Origin: an uncultured Rhizobiaceae group bacterium
GTDB taxonomy: Bacteria > Pseudomonadota > Alphaproteobacteria > Rhizobiales > Rhizobiaceae
Assembly: GCA_947501445.1 (NCBI GenBank)
Contig: CANMVS010000011.1
Coordinates: 62,001 to 126,000 of the forward strand
Length of the DNA: 64,000 nucleotides
Reading direction: 5' to 3'
The notes under the pieces were generated by a model. That model did no database searches, was not told the DNA's origin, and saw only the letters and a list, made by a program, of their open reading frames with translations. Both the position numbers and the translations under genes were made by a program. This document shows, one piece after another, positions 26,724 to 34,899 of this stretch; the stretch's first letter is position 1, and each line of letters begins with the position of its first letter.

Positions 26724-27536
26724 CTATTGTGTTGGTGGCTGATCGGTTGTGGTGCCAGCCGAATGTATGATGAGCGTCTTATACACAAACCCTTCTTGTC
26801 CCAGATAGACTGCCCGACACCAGTGAACGCAGTCCTCTTCCGCAAGGATTGTTGATTTGGCCGGAATGATTTCAAGTACCTGTGCATCATTGTCCGGCCC
26901 TGCGCGCAGATTGGCAAATTTGGTTGTCTGACCTTTCCTCAAATCGGCGGGTGGACGGCTTGCGACCGCAATTGATTTTGTGGGCAATCTAAAATGCTCG
27001 ACATTCAGTGCAGCCATTTTAATCTCGATATCAATGGTGTCCGCTTCCGTTTCGGCGATATCAATGATCGGCGGTCTTGAAAAAACACTTGCCACAATGT
27101 GGTCATCTGTTTGATCTGGTTTGTCCGTTGCAGCGATTATTTGCGATGGCGCAATCGCTTGATGTGCGCTTTTTTGTGCTGTTCGGCCTGGCACCGGGTC
27201 GGCAATGTCTGAAGAATTGCCCGCAATGATGGAGGGCGCAGCACCATTAATTTTAGCAGCTTCCGATGTTTCTTCGAACGAAGGTTTGTTTTTTGTCAGG
27301 GCCCTGCGTGCCTTAAAATCGGTGGCAGGCACCATGGCATGCTGGTCCTGGTCACCAGCCTGTGGGGGATCCTGTTTGATGACACGGTAAAAATTCGCGC
27401 CGAACGCCGTGCCGATGGCAAGGCTTGCCAGTGCAACAATCGCCACAATGGCGATGTGGTGCCGCTGGTACCCTGCTGTCTTTGCGCGCTTTCGACCGGG
27501 TCTGTAATCGGGGTGGGATTTGAACAAAGGTGCCAT
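26724..27536 (-). CDS. Single-pass membrane protein with C-terminal SH3b domain
   Basis: A 270-aa protein. It has a basic cytoplasmic start (HPDYRPGRKRAKTAGYQRHH), one membrane helix (IAIVAIVALASLAIGTAFGA), a long low-complexity linker, and a bacterial SH3-type domain in the last 70 residues (KFANLRAGPDNDAQVLEII, HWCRAVYLGQEGFVYKTLI). SH3b domains bind peptidoglycan or peptides in the periplasm. ATG 27536 has GGAG 8 bases upstream. The gene stands alone between the MITE-like element and repeat copy 6. Confidence 0.8.
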   Translation of the reverse strand: MAPLFKSHPDYRPGRKRAKTAGYQRHHIAIVAIVALASLAIGTAFGANFYRVIKQDPPQAGDQDQHAMVPATDFKARRALTKNKPSFEETSEAAKINGAAPSIIAGNSSDIADPVPGRTAQKSAHQAIAPSQIIAATDKPDQTDDHIVASVFSRPPIIDIAETEADTIDIEIKMAALNVEHFRLPTKSIAVASRPPADLRKGQTTKFANLRAGPDNDAQVLEIIPAKSTILAEEDCVHWCRAVYLGQEGFVYKTLIIHSAGTTTDQPPTQ

Positions 27537-28460
27537 AACGCATACTCCACACATATCAACAGTGTGGCGGCCGGTTGCTGGAAGTGACCTGTACCGCCAC
27601 GTATGGAGTGCTATGTGACACTCAATACCAGTCAAAATTTAGAGTGAAGTGGTTGAATGGCGTCACATTGCGTTTCCAGGAAAAACGGCTCGTGATGCCG
27701 ATAGTGATCTGTCTTTAGGCCGATTCACGTTTTGCCAGAAACGGGACAAGGGTGTCGACCTTTGATTTTGTTGATGCATTCAGCTTTTGTCGATCCCGTC
27801 AAAACCTGTATTGCGCTGGCCAACAGGCGAAAATCGACTTTGGAGTGTGGACGTTGTCCGGGTGTTTTTACCGTCGGGTACGGGTTCCGATCAGCTGGAG
27901 TTTTTAAAAACTGATCCGCAAATGTTTGGCAATTGTGGCTGGCGCGCCCTTGTCAGCACACCTTATTACCGGAGAACGCAACCGCTTCATTGTGCGTCGA
28001 TACGTGCCGCACCCGTGTTGATGACAACGGCTCCAAGCTATTGGCCCGGCTGTTTCGTATGGTGCCAAAAATCAGATATCGAATGTATTTGCTTCCAATC
28101 TGCAATCTTCTTTCGAAGGCGTTTCGCTTGCCTGTCGGGAAATCTCGATAAAGCGCTTTTGCAAAAGACAGCACAAAACTGACAGCACGCAGGCAAAACA
28201 AAGTGATGGATTTTCCAAATGGCTGAAGGAAACGCAGGCCCAGATCTTACCCCGTTTCAGATTGCCAAGAGATTTGCGGCGTGACCATCGTTGTAAATAT
28301 ATGTGTCTCTAGCCAGTGCAGTCAGAAGTATGGTACATAGACAAATATATATTTGATTGTAGTGGGAATAATGACGGTGTAAAAAGTGGTTTGACTTTCG
28401 AAGTAACCCGCGCGTGTTTTAATATTTGATTGCATAAGTATAAAGGTCAGGAGCTTGTAG
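27537..28460. other. Intergenic region with repeat copy 6 and no supported gene
   Basis: Over 900 bases. Repeat copy 6 occupies 27718-27814. From 27815 to 28200 there are overlapping open frames on both strands (for example 27787-28182 plus and 27953-28201 minus) with atypical composition and no recognisable domain; this may be a decayed gene. From 28290 to 28445 the sequence is AT-rich and includes TTGACT (28391-28396), a possible -35 box for the gene at 28461. Confidence 0.4.
27718..27814 (+). repeat. Dispersed 100-bp repeat, copy 6
   Basis: A full-length copy with left end TTTAGGCCGATTCACG and right hairpin CAGCTTTTG facing CAAAACCTG, leaving one C-C mismatch. It is not next to any stop codon; it sits 182 bp upstream of the SH3b protein gene start. 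It may mark the edge of a decayed gene. Confidence 0.88.
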
Positions 28461-29261
28461 GTGACAATAACTCAACTATACGAACCGCTGGATCTGGCAC
28501 CCAGATCCATGCCGTTGCTTGTCGGATTGGTATTGCTGGAAACAGACCATACAACGGAGCTGGAGTTTGCCCGGCATATGCCTCACGATTTTGTTGGTAC
28601 CCATGCAAACCGCGTTACCTATGTGAACCCGTCAACACCGGAGAACCTTCGCGCGACAATGCCGCTGCTGCGAAAGGGTGCAGAAATGATCCTGCCCGGT
28701 GCTGATCTGGATGTGATCTATTATGGCTGCACATCCGCTTCCATTGTTATTGGCGATGACGTGGTCAAAAACGAGCTTCTGGCTGCAAAACCGGGCGCTA
28801 CCGTTATAACACCAACAATAGCAGCTTTTGAGGCCTGTCAGCATTTGGCAGTTCACAAACTGGCCGTTCTCACACCCTATCTTCCCGAGACCAGCGCACC
28901 CCTGCAGCCTTATTTTGAGCAGGCCGGTTTTGAGGTCGTCAATCATGTATGTCTTGGAATGGCGGATGATCGTGAAATGGCTCGCCTGTCGTCGGATACA
29001 CTGATACGCGCCGCGGTGATGGCTGATGTACCCGATGCCGATGCCCTGTTTATATCCTGCACCGCACTTCGTTCTCTGGAGGTCGCCGGACAGATTGAAA
29101 CGGCGATCGGCAAACCGGTCATTACCAGCAATCAGGCGGCAGTCTGGATGACCCTGCGCAGTCTTGGGCTCGGTCATCCAGGCCGCAACCATTGTCGCCT
29201 TTTTGATTCATTGTCACGGAGTGAAAAATCCCTTTTGGGAAATCGCACGATGTCAAAATGA
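28461..29261 (+). CDS. EutA/maleate-isomerase-like Asp/Glu racemase-superfamily enzyme
   Basis: A 266-aa member of the cysteine-pair racemase superfamily. The two catalytic cysteines are seen in VIYYGCTSASIVIG and DALFISCTALRSL. The pattern GLVLLETDHTTELEFARHMP resembles EutA of ectoine utilisation and maleate cis-trans isomerases. No other ectoine-degradation gene (doeA, doeB, eutBCDE) is near, so the substrate is open. GTG 28461 follows GGAG. An XRE-cupin regulator and an acetyltransferase follow on the same strand. Confidence 0.8.
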   Translation: MTITQLYEPLDLAPRSMPLLVGLVLLETDHTTELEFARHMPHDFVGTHANRVTYVNPSTPENLRATMPLLRKGAEMILPGADLDVIYYGCTSASIVIGDDVVKNELLAAKPGATVITPTIAAFEACQHLAVHKLAVLTPYLPETSAPLQPYFEQAGFEVVNHVCLGMADDREMARLSSDTLIRAAVMADVPDADALFISCTALRSLEVAGQIETAIGKPVITSNQAAVWMTLRSLGLGHPGRNHCRLFDSLSRSEKSLLGNRTMSK

Positions 29262-29313
29262 CTGGCACGCTGTGCCCCGCCAGCATTTAGCTGATTGACA
29301 TATTTTCGTATTT

Positions 29314-29326
29314 GAGAAATATTCTC
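29314..29326. promoter_or_regulatory. Small dyad GAGAA-ATA-TTCTC before the XRE-cupin gene
   Basis: Perfect 5-base arms end 4 bp before the ATG at 29331. Position over the translation start suits autoregulation by the XRE protein, but the dyad is short and could be chance. Confidence 0.3.
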
Positions 29327-29330
29327 CAAT

Positions 29331-29897
29331 ATGGAATCAGAGCAATTGACAGATCATGATGTAAGGCTTGCCGACCGCCTCAGGCAGTTGCGGCTGGCGC
29401 GCGGTTGGTCATTGGATGAACTGGCGAGAGAAAGCAACATCAGCCGGGCAACGCTGTCGCGGCTGGAAAATTGCTCTGTCAGCCCAACCGCCAGCGTTCT
29501 GGGCCGCCTTTGTGCCTCCTATGAACTCACCATGTCACGGCTGATGTCGATGGTTGAAGAGCATCACACACCCATGGTGGCGCGCGCCAAGCAGGCTTTA
29601 TGGGTGGACGCCAACAATGGATTTGAAAGAAGATCTGTTTCACCACCGGCCGAAAGTCTGACGTGCGAGGTGGTTGAATGCCGACTGCCTGCGGATACAC
29701 AGATCGAATATGATGCACCCGCAAGACCCGGACTTGAGCACCACCTGATTTTGCGGGAGGGCGAACTTGAGATGGTGATCGAGGGGCACAATTACCTGCT
29801 CAAGGAAGGAGATTGTCTGCGCTATAAACTCCATGGCGCAAGCCGGTTCAAAGCCCATCGTTTGCTGGGTGCAAAATATATGCTCGTCATCGTGTGA
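29331..29897 (+). CDS. XRE-family regulator with C-terminal cupin domain
   Basis: A 188-aa regulator. The helix-turn-helix spans residues 11-66 (RLADRLRQLRLARGWSLDEL, ARESNISRATLSRLENC, SVSPTASVLGRLCASYELT). A cupin domain covers about 110-188 (RPGLEHHLILREGELEMVIE, YLLKEGDCLRYKLHGASRFK). This architecture often senses small metabolites and controls a neighbouring catabolic gene. It lies between the EutA-like gene (69 bp upstream) and the GNAT gene (6 bp downstream). Confidence 0.9.
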   Translation: MESEQLTDHDVRLADRLRQLRLARGWSLDELARESNISRATLSRLENCSVSPTASVLGRLCASYELTMSRLMSMVEEHHTPMVARAKQALWVDANNGFERRSVSPPAESLTCEVVECRLPADTQIEYDAPARPGLEHHLILREGELEMVIEGHNYLLKEGDCLRYKLHGASRFKAHRLLGAKYMLVIV

Positions 29898-29903
29898 GGT
29901 TTC

Positions 29904-30437
29904 ATGACAAGCCCTGTAACAATCTCATGCCTGGACCTGCCTGCCATGGACCACAATCTGCCAGGATTAACCGACCTGTTGCACAGCTGCGTGCTTGCGG
30001 GTGCCAGCGTCAATTTCATTATGCCATTCACGCCGGATGCCGCGCGGGAATTCTGGATAAGCAAAGTGCGTCCGGGCGTGGCAGATGGTGACATCATTCT
30101 CATGGTGGCCAGCCTGGGTGAGACATTGGCCGGCACGGTTCAGCTCCAGTGCAACACGCCGCCAAACCAACCCCACAGGGCCGATGTCGGCAAATTGCTT
30201 GTAGCACCACAGTATCAACGGCGCGGCATCGCGCGCGCGCTGATGCTTGAGCTGGAATTGCAGTCCGCCAGCCGCAATCGCAGCCTTATAACGCTCGATA
30301 CCCGCACCGGTGACAAGGCAGAAAAACTCTATGTTTCACTTGGATATCAAACGGTTGGCATAATCCCGGGATTTTCAAAAGATCCCTTTGCAGATCACCT
30401 TGACAGCACAACACTCATGTTCAAGCAGCTCCACTGA
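29904..30437 (+). CDS. GNAT-family N-acetyltransferase
   Basis: A 177-aa acetyltransferase. The acetyl-CoA loop is GKLLVAPQYQRRGIARALML, the Q/RxxGxG/A motif, with TLDTRTGDKAEKLYVSLGYQ after it. The acceptor is unknown. GAGG just before ATG 29904 and the 6-bp gap to the XRE-cupin gene imply translation from the same message. Confidence 0.9.
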   Translation: MTSPVTISCLDLPAMDHNLPGLTDLLHSCVLAGASVNFIMPFTPDAAREFWISKVRPGVADGDIILMVASLGETLAGTVQLQCNTPPNQPHRADVGKLLVAPQYQRRGIARALMLELELQSASRNRSLITLDTRTGDKAEKLYVSLGYQTVGIIPGFSKDPFADHLDSTTLMFKQLH

Positions 30438-30781
30438 CGGTGTCAAAGTCAGCACTCCCGTGATTGGCAAATTTCATATTCGATGTTTGGCACCAAAATT
30501 TCCGTAGCACGTTGATCAACAATTTTCTCAACGGTTCTAACATTCCCTGGTTTGCAAGCAGATGCTCAAGGAGCACTATTTAGCTATGATATTCCAGGAT
30601 CAAAACTGTGGGTTTTGAGGTGTTATCCCAAAAACGTCATTAGGGATCACCAGGCATCTGTGTAGAATTAACTCAGTGATGGGGACGACAGGACGAAAGA
30701 CAGCTCATATGTCCAACGGGTGGCATTTGGCTTTCATATGAGGCATTGGCAGACATTCCGGCAGGATTGGGGGATCCGACG
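30438..30781. other. Intergenic region before the RND operon
   Basis: About 340 bases with no gene I can support. It contains an 8-bp inverted repeat, CTCATATG (30704-30711) and CATATGAG (30735-30742), 40-78 bp upstream of the next start, a possible operator. No dispersed repeat is present. Confidence 0.4.
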
Positions 30782-31516
30782 ATGGCTGAACAGAAACACG
30801 ATGTTGCAAACAGTCCCATGTTTGCGGATGGATTTGGTGCGCAACAGGTGCTGGCGCGTCTCGATGCCTGTGCTTCATCTGAAGCAGCCTTTGAAATGGC
30901 ATCCAAAAAACACGCACTATTCTCGCGTCTCTACTATTTTACAACTCGGCAGTGGCTCAATTATGCGCAAAATTGCGTTGACCCGGAATTGGTTCTCCTG
31001 ATGGTGGAACATTTTTTTGAACTCTATGAGGACTATGTTCTGAACACGTCTGATCGCTCGAACAGTCCTTATGCACATCATTGGCACATACACGTAAAGT
31101 TGCTCTCGCACCAAGACCACAAACCAGCAATGGCTTTACGTGGGATTGCACTTTTCTTTGGAATTCGAGCGCATACGCGATTTGATCTGGCCGAGGCTAT
31201 TTGCCGGTCGCGGGCGAGTTATATCAGGCGGCACGGCAAGGAACCTGACATGACCCTGTTTCGTTCATTGCTCTTTGGAAAGGAGGTCAACCGGCTCTTT
31301 CGCGATGCCAGTCTGGATTTCATAGCATCCAGCTCGCCGCCCAACGCCCGAAATACCTCTGTGATCAAATTGGCGGCCTTAACATCGTGGATGTGGATGC
31401 CGTTGTTTCAATCTGCACGCAGAGCTGCTTGGCGAGAGGCCATTAACAGCATTACCCTGGGCAAGGTTATTTGCCGATCCCCTCCTCAATCTGCTGCCGG
31501 CTGTTCCTATGACTAG
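30782..31516 (+). CDS. Uncharacterised protein, possibly DUF5995-like, first gene of an RND operon
   Basis: A 244-aa soluble-looking, helix-rich protein. Recognisable stretches are HALFSRLYYFTTRQWLNYAQ, MVEHFFELYEDYVLN and GIALFFGIRAHTRFDLAEAI, which recall DUF5995 (F..LY..VT, then G.NAH...DL..A), but I am not certain. ATG 30782 has GGGGGA 8 bases upstream. Its end overlaps the RND exporter start by 8 bp, so the two are translationally coupled. Confidence 0.65.
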   Translation: MAEQKHDVANSPMFADGFGAQQVLARLDACASSEAAFEMASKKHALFSRLYYFTTRQWLNYAQNCVDPELVLLMVEHFFELYEDYVLNTSDRSNSPYAHHWHIHVKLLSHQDHKPAMALRGIALFFGIRAHTRFDLAEAICRSRASYIRRHGKEPDMTLFRSLLFGKEVNRLFRDASLDFIASSSPPNARNTSVIKLAALTSWMWMPLFQSARRAAWREAINSITLGKVICRSPPQSAAGCSYD

Positions 31517-33734
31517 GTTTTCGCTGCTCGTATTACCAGCGCGCTTTGCCCTGTCCTCACCGCGTATCGCAGCCGTAGTCCTTTTGCTTGCATTGGCAAT
31601 TTGTGCGGTGTCACTGACCCGGCTCGCCTTTGAGGACGACATAACCAAAAGCTTCGCATCGGGCAGTGTCTTCAGCCAGGAGTATGAAGCGCTGATTGAT
31701 GCTTTGCCATCCGAGCCGACAGAAATTATTGTTGTCGCTCAAAGTTCAACACCTTTCGACGCTCGCGATTTTGCAACTTTGCGGGATGTTGCTTTCGAGC
31801 TGGAGTTAGCCGAGGGAGTTGGCTCGGTATATTCCATCGCCTCTGTCAGGTTTCCGAATACCCATATCGCATATCCTGGTGCTTTACTCCTGCCGGTTCA
31901 AATCAATGCTGGAGAGGTCGGTGAACGACTTGATGCAATTCAATTGGCGGGTATCCACTCACCTGTGTCCAATGATCGTCGCTCCACGCTTTTTTCCATT
32001 TCACTTGACGCCCAGGAGGATGCCAGTAGTCGCTCGGACAAGGTCGATATCAGCCCGGTGGTCGATACAATCAGAAACATTATCTCTGCTTTCGGAGGAC
32101 AACAGATCAGCTATAGTCTGGCCGGGGAATCTCTCATAGGCCCCGACATGATCAGAGCGCTGCAACGTGATTTGATTGCCTATAATATCGTTGGCGGTGC
32201 ATTGGCATTTGTTCTGGCGTTACTGATTCTTGGAAACCTCAAACTGGTGGCGATTGCTGTCATTCCGGCTTTTTTGGCTGCTTTTGTATCGCTGTCGGTA
32301 TTTTCAGTGCTGGATTTCCCGATCACAGTGCTGAATACGATTATGCCAACGCTGGTTCTTGTTTTGGCGCTGGCTGACAGTGTGCACCTGACGTTGCACC
32401 TCAGGGACAATGATCCAGGCAACGCACTGCGTATCCGTGTCGCAAAATCAATTGACGAAATTGGCCCGGCCTGTGCCCTGACCGCGCTGACCACGAGTAT
32501 TGCCTTTGCATCGATTGCATTTAGTGAAAACCAGCAGTTGAGAGACATGGCCATAATTGGCGCATTATCTGTGCTGTTGGCCTATCTTGTTGTTTTAGTG
32601 TCATTTCCATTGCTCGCTCGGTTTGTGGGCGTTTCGCAGCAGATCGTACACAGGCGCAAATGGGCATTGGTTTCTGCTGGAATGGTGCATTGGATTTTGC
32701 GCAAGACCAGATTTTTGCTTGCATCGGGGTTTGCGGTGACAATGCTGGCGATAGTCGGGCTCTTTTTTCTACATCCCTGGTTCATTCTTGATGAAAATTT
32801 GCCCACAACCAGCAGTGTGCGGGCGGCAAACCAGGTTGTTGCACATGAGTTCGGCGGTTTTTACCGCATATGGTCTGAACTGGAATATTCCAATGCCGAT
32901 GAAATCGATACACAGAAGGGTTGGGCAAGGCTGGTGGACCTCACAACGGCGATAGAAAATGCGGCACCCGATTACACGGTGCTCTCTCTTGCAACGCTAT
33001 CGCGCTGGTGGGGACATGCCGATCAGCCACCAACCGAACAGGAATTGGATGAACTGCCACGCGACCTGATTGCACAACTTGTGTCACAAAACCCGGCAAG
33101 CGCTCGGGTCATTACGCGCGTACCGGAAGCCATGCTCACACCCGCGACACTCAAAACCCAAATGGCTATAGAAACCGCAGCCATTTCCGCCAATGCAACG
33201 CGCACAGTCGGAATTCCAATTATCATACGTCACGAGGCTGTTTCAATCATTCGGCAGCTTTCAATTGGTCTTGGCATCGCCTGTGTGATTTCGGTGATAG
33301 TGCTCGCTGTCTTTTACCAATGGCCCATTCTTGCTATTGTCCTGCTTTTGCCAAACCTTTTGCCTTTGATTGTAACAGCATCATCGCTGGTAATTTTCAA
33401 TGGTGGTCAGCTTACACCCGTTGCCATGTTGGCACTAACTGTTGCCTTTGGCATTGCAATCGATGATTCCATTCACTTTGTGAACCGCTACATTGTTGAA
33501 AGACAAAGGGGGCTTGGGTCAGATGCTGCTCTTGGTGTTTCTATCCAGGAAACAGGCAAAGCCATGATCGCCACCACAGCCCTTATCTGCGCGGGCATGG
33601 GCGTGACAATGATGAGTTCATTTGAGACCATTCGAATGTTTGGCGGGATGCTAATATTGGCATTCATCGTAGCGCTCTTTGCAGACTTGCTATTGTTGCC
33701 GTCCTTATTGCGCATGAGAGTTTTTCAACGATGA
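31509..33734 (+). CDS. RND-superfamily (MMPL-type) exporter
   Basis: A 741-aa inner-membrane protein with two repeats, each with one helix, a large periplasmic loop and five clustered helices (first cluster about residues 220-370, second about 590-735). TIMPTLVLVLALADSVHLTL and VAFGIAIDDSIHFVNRYI carry the Asp-bearing RND signature, as in MMPL and HpnN-like exporters that move lipids. No gene for an outer-membrane channel is near. It overlaps both neighbours (8 bp before, 4 bp after), forming a tight three-gene operon. Confidence 0.85.
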   Translation: MTRFSLLVLPARFALSSPRIAAVVLLLALAICAVSLTRLAFEDDITKSFASGSVFSQEYEALIDALPSEPTEIIVVAQSSTPFDARDFATLRDVAFELELAEGVGSVYSIASVRFPNTHIAYPGALLLPVQINAGEVGERLDAIQLAGIHSPVSNDRRSTLFSISLDAQEDASSRSDKVDISPVVDTIRNIISAFGGQQISYSLAGESLIGPDMIRALQRDLIAYNIVGGALAFVLALLILGNLKLVAIAVIPAFLAAFVSLSVFSVLDFPITVLNTIMPTLVLVLALADSVHLTLHLRDNDPGNALRIRVAKSIDEIGPACALTALTTSIAFASIAFSENQQLRDMAIIGALSVLLAYLVVLVSFPLLARFVGVSQQIVHRRKWALVSAGMVHWILRKTRFLLASGFAVTMLAIVGLFFLHPWFILDENLPTTSSVRAANQVVAHEFGGFYRIWSELEYSNADEIDTQKGWARLVDLTTAIENAAPDYTVLSLATLSRWWGHADQPPTEQELDELPRDLIAQLVSQNPASARVITRVPEAMLTPATLKTQMAIETAAISANATRTVGIPIIIRHEAVSIIRQLSIGLGIACVISVIVLAVFYQWPILAIVLLLPNLLPLIVTASSLVIFNGGQLTPVAMLALTVAFGIAIDDSIHFVNRYIVERQRGLGSDAALGVSIQETGKAMIATTALICAGMGVTMMSSFETIRMFGGMLILAFIVALFADLLLLPSLLRMRVFQR

Positions 33735-34231
33735 TTAGAACGGTGTTCGCAATTTCTATTCTGGCAGCAGCTATTCAATTGCCAGACACAGCGTTGGCCG
33801 GGTCTATTTTGGAGAGGGCGGCCGGAAAATGGTCGGGAACGGGTTGGGCCCGGCGTGACGCAAATGCCCCCCGTGAGTTGGTGAAATGTCGGCTTTCTGC
33901 AAAATTCGTAAAAAAACAAAATAGGCTATCCGTATCTGGAAAATGCACGGGCGGCGGACGGTCTGTTCGGTTATCCGGTCGTTTTGTTGACGAGGGGGCA
34001 GGCGATTTTTCAGGGAAATGGTCGACTGGTTCACGCCTCGGAGCTGATCAGATGACAGGCCGACAGAACGGTAATAAAATACGCTTCAACTGGCAGTCGC
34101 GTAATCAAAAGACGGGCAAGGTAACCGGGTATTTTACCCAGTGGAATGTACAAAAATCAAAGCTGTCAGTTGCAACAGGTCTTCGTGATAACAGCGCGCC
34201 ACTGATGGTGGAAATTAATTTCACGCGTTGA
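33731..34231 (+). CDS. Exported small beta-rich protein
   Basis: A 166-aa protein with a signal peptide (AISILAAAIQLPDTALA-GS). The mature part opens ILERAAGKWSGTGWARRD, continues LVKCRLSAKF...LSVSGKC with two cysteines that may bond, and has alternating strands such as GRFVDEGAGDFSGKW. This suggests a small lipocalin-like barrel, a pattern I recall in unannotated rhizobial proteins. The start overlaps the RND stop (ATGA), so it may be the periplasmic partner of that exporter. Confidence 0.75.
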   Translation: MIRTVFAISILAAAIQLPDTALAGSILERAAGKWSGTGWARRDANAPRELVKCRLSAKFVKKQNRLSVSGKCTGGGRSVRLSGRFVDEGAGDFSGKWSTGSRLGADQMTGRQNGNKIRFNWQSRNQKTGKVTGYFTQWNVQKSKLSVATGLRDNSAPLMVEINFTR

Positions 34232-34252
34232 ATTCGTCTGAACCTCTAGGGA

Positions 34253-34349
34253 GGAATTCAGGTCTTGCCGGAATCAGCAAGACCAGAATGCGTCAACAAA
34301 ATCAAAGACCCACACCGTTGTTTCGTTTCTGACAAAACGTGAAATGGTC
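34253..34349 (-). repeat. Dispersed 100-bp repeat, copy 7
   Basis: A full-length copy with a compensated stem: GGTCTTG faces CAAGACC, where other copies have GGTTTTG and CAAAACC. Its left terminus (TAGACC) supplies the TAG stop of the minus-strand gene ending at 34349. Its other end lies 21 bp after the stop of the exported protein gene. Confidence 0.9.
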
Positions 34350-34576
34350 TAGGTGCGATCCATCGCCTCGACCATTTGCTTGATCTTTACGGCCTTTTCG
34401 AAATGATCGAGCTCATGGGTTTTGATCCACCATTCTGCAGCTTCCATCAATAGTGCCGGGTTGTCGTTTCTGTTGGCAAAAAATGCATAAAATGAAAGGC
34501 CGACATTCGGTCCCTTTTGCTCAATTTTGCTATTGCACACCTGGATGATCTTGTTGCGTAGTATCTCTCTCATGGC
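34349..34576 (-). CDS. Conserved-looking small protein (75 aa)
   Basis: The segment MREILRNKIIQVCNSKIEQK, then GPNVGLSFYAFFANRNDNPA and LLMEAAEWWIKTHELDHFEK, has codon use and amino-acid balance of a real protein and looks like short rhizobial proteins of unknown function. The frame stays open upstream to 34717, so a longer form is possible; the ribosome site for 34576 is weak. Its stop codon TAG is the terminal TAG of repeat copy 7, so the natural C terminus may have been changed. Confidence 0.5.
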   Translation of the reverse strand, partial: AMREILRNKIIQVCNSKIEQKGPNVGLSFYAFFANRNDNPALLMEAAEWWIKTHELDHFEKAVKIKQMVEAMDRT

Positions 34577-34726
34577 TTGGGTGTTACCTGGAACTATTGT
34601 TTGTGAAAGGTCATTGTGCGGCTCGGAACAGGCGCTTTGTATCTCATCCTGGTCAATTAAAAAATACGGCTGACTTGAAAAGCACATAAGGCCCCGATGG
34701 AGGTTGCGCCGCTGCAAAGATATGTC

Positions 34727-34899
34727 GGATCCGCAATACTGTTGCCTGCAGTATTTCCCAACACGGGATCAGTGTGATTTGTGCAGCGGCAAACAATAGT
34801 GCCGGTGCGGGACTTGTGGCAACAGGCGTGGCAGCCTATATCAGCGCTCAAATTGAAAACCTTCCCGATCTGAATGAACATGCAAGGAAATAAATCGCA
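34727..34899 (+). other. Possible small-gene remnant before htpG
   Basis: A frame from GTG 34774 reads VICAAANNSAGAGLVATGVA then AYISAQIENLPDLNEHARK and stops 9 bp before htpG. In a second frame just upstream, MEVAPLQRYVGSAILLPAVF stops at 34778. Together they could be one frameshifted small gene. No family recognised; chance is not excluded. AGGAAAT near the end is the htpG ribosome site. Confidence 0.3.

Noticed and set aside
27787-28182. 131-codon plus-strand frame after repeat copy 6
   Set aside because: Starts inside the repeat, has no ribosome site and no recognisable domain; probably decayed or chance.
28632-29192. 186-codon minus-strand frame inside the EutA-like gene
   Set aside because: Shadow frame; the plus strand has both catalytic cysteine motifs and the better start.
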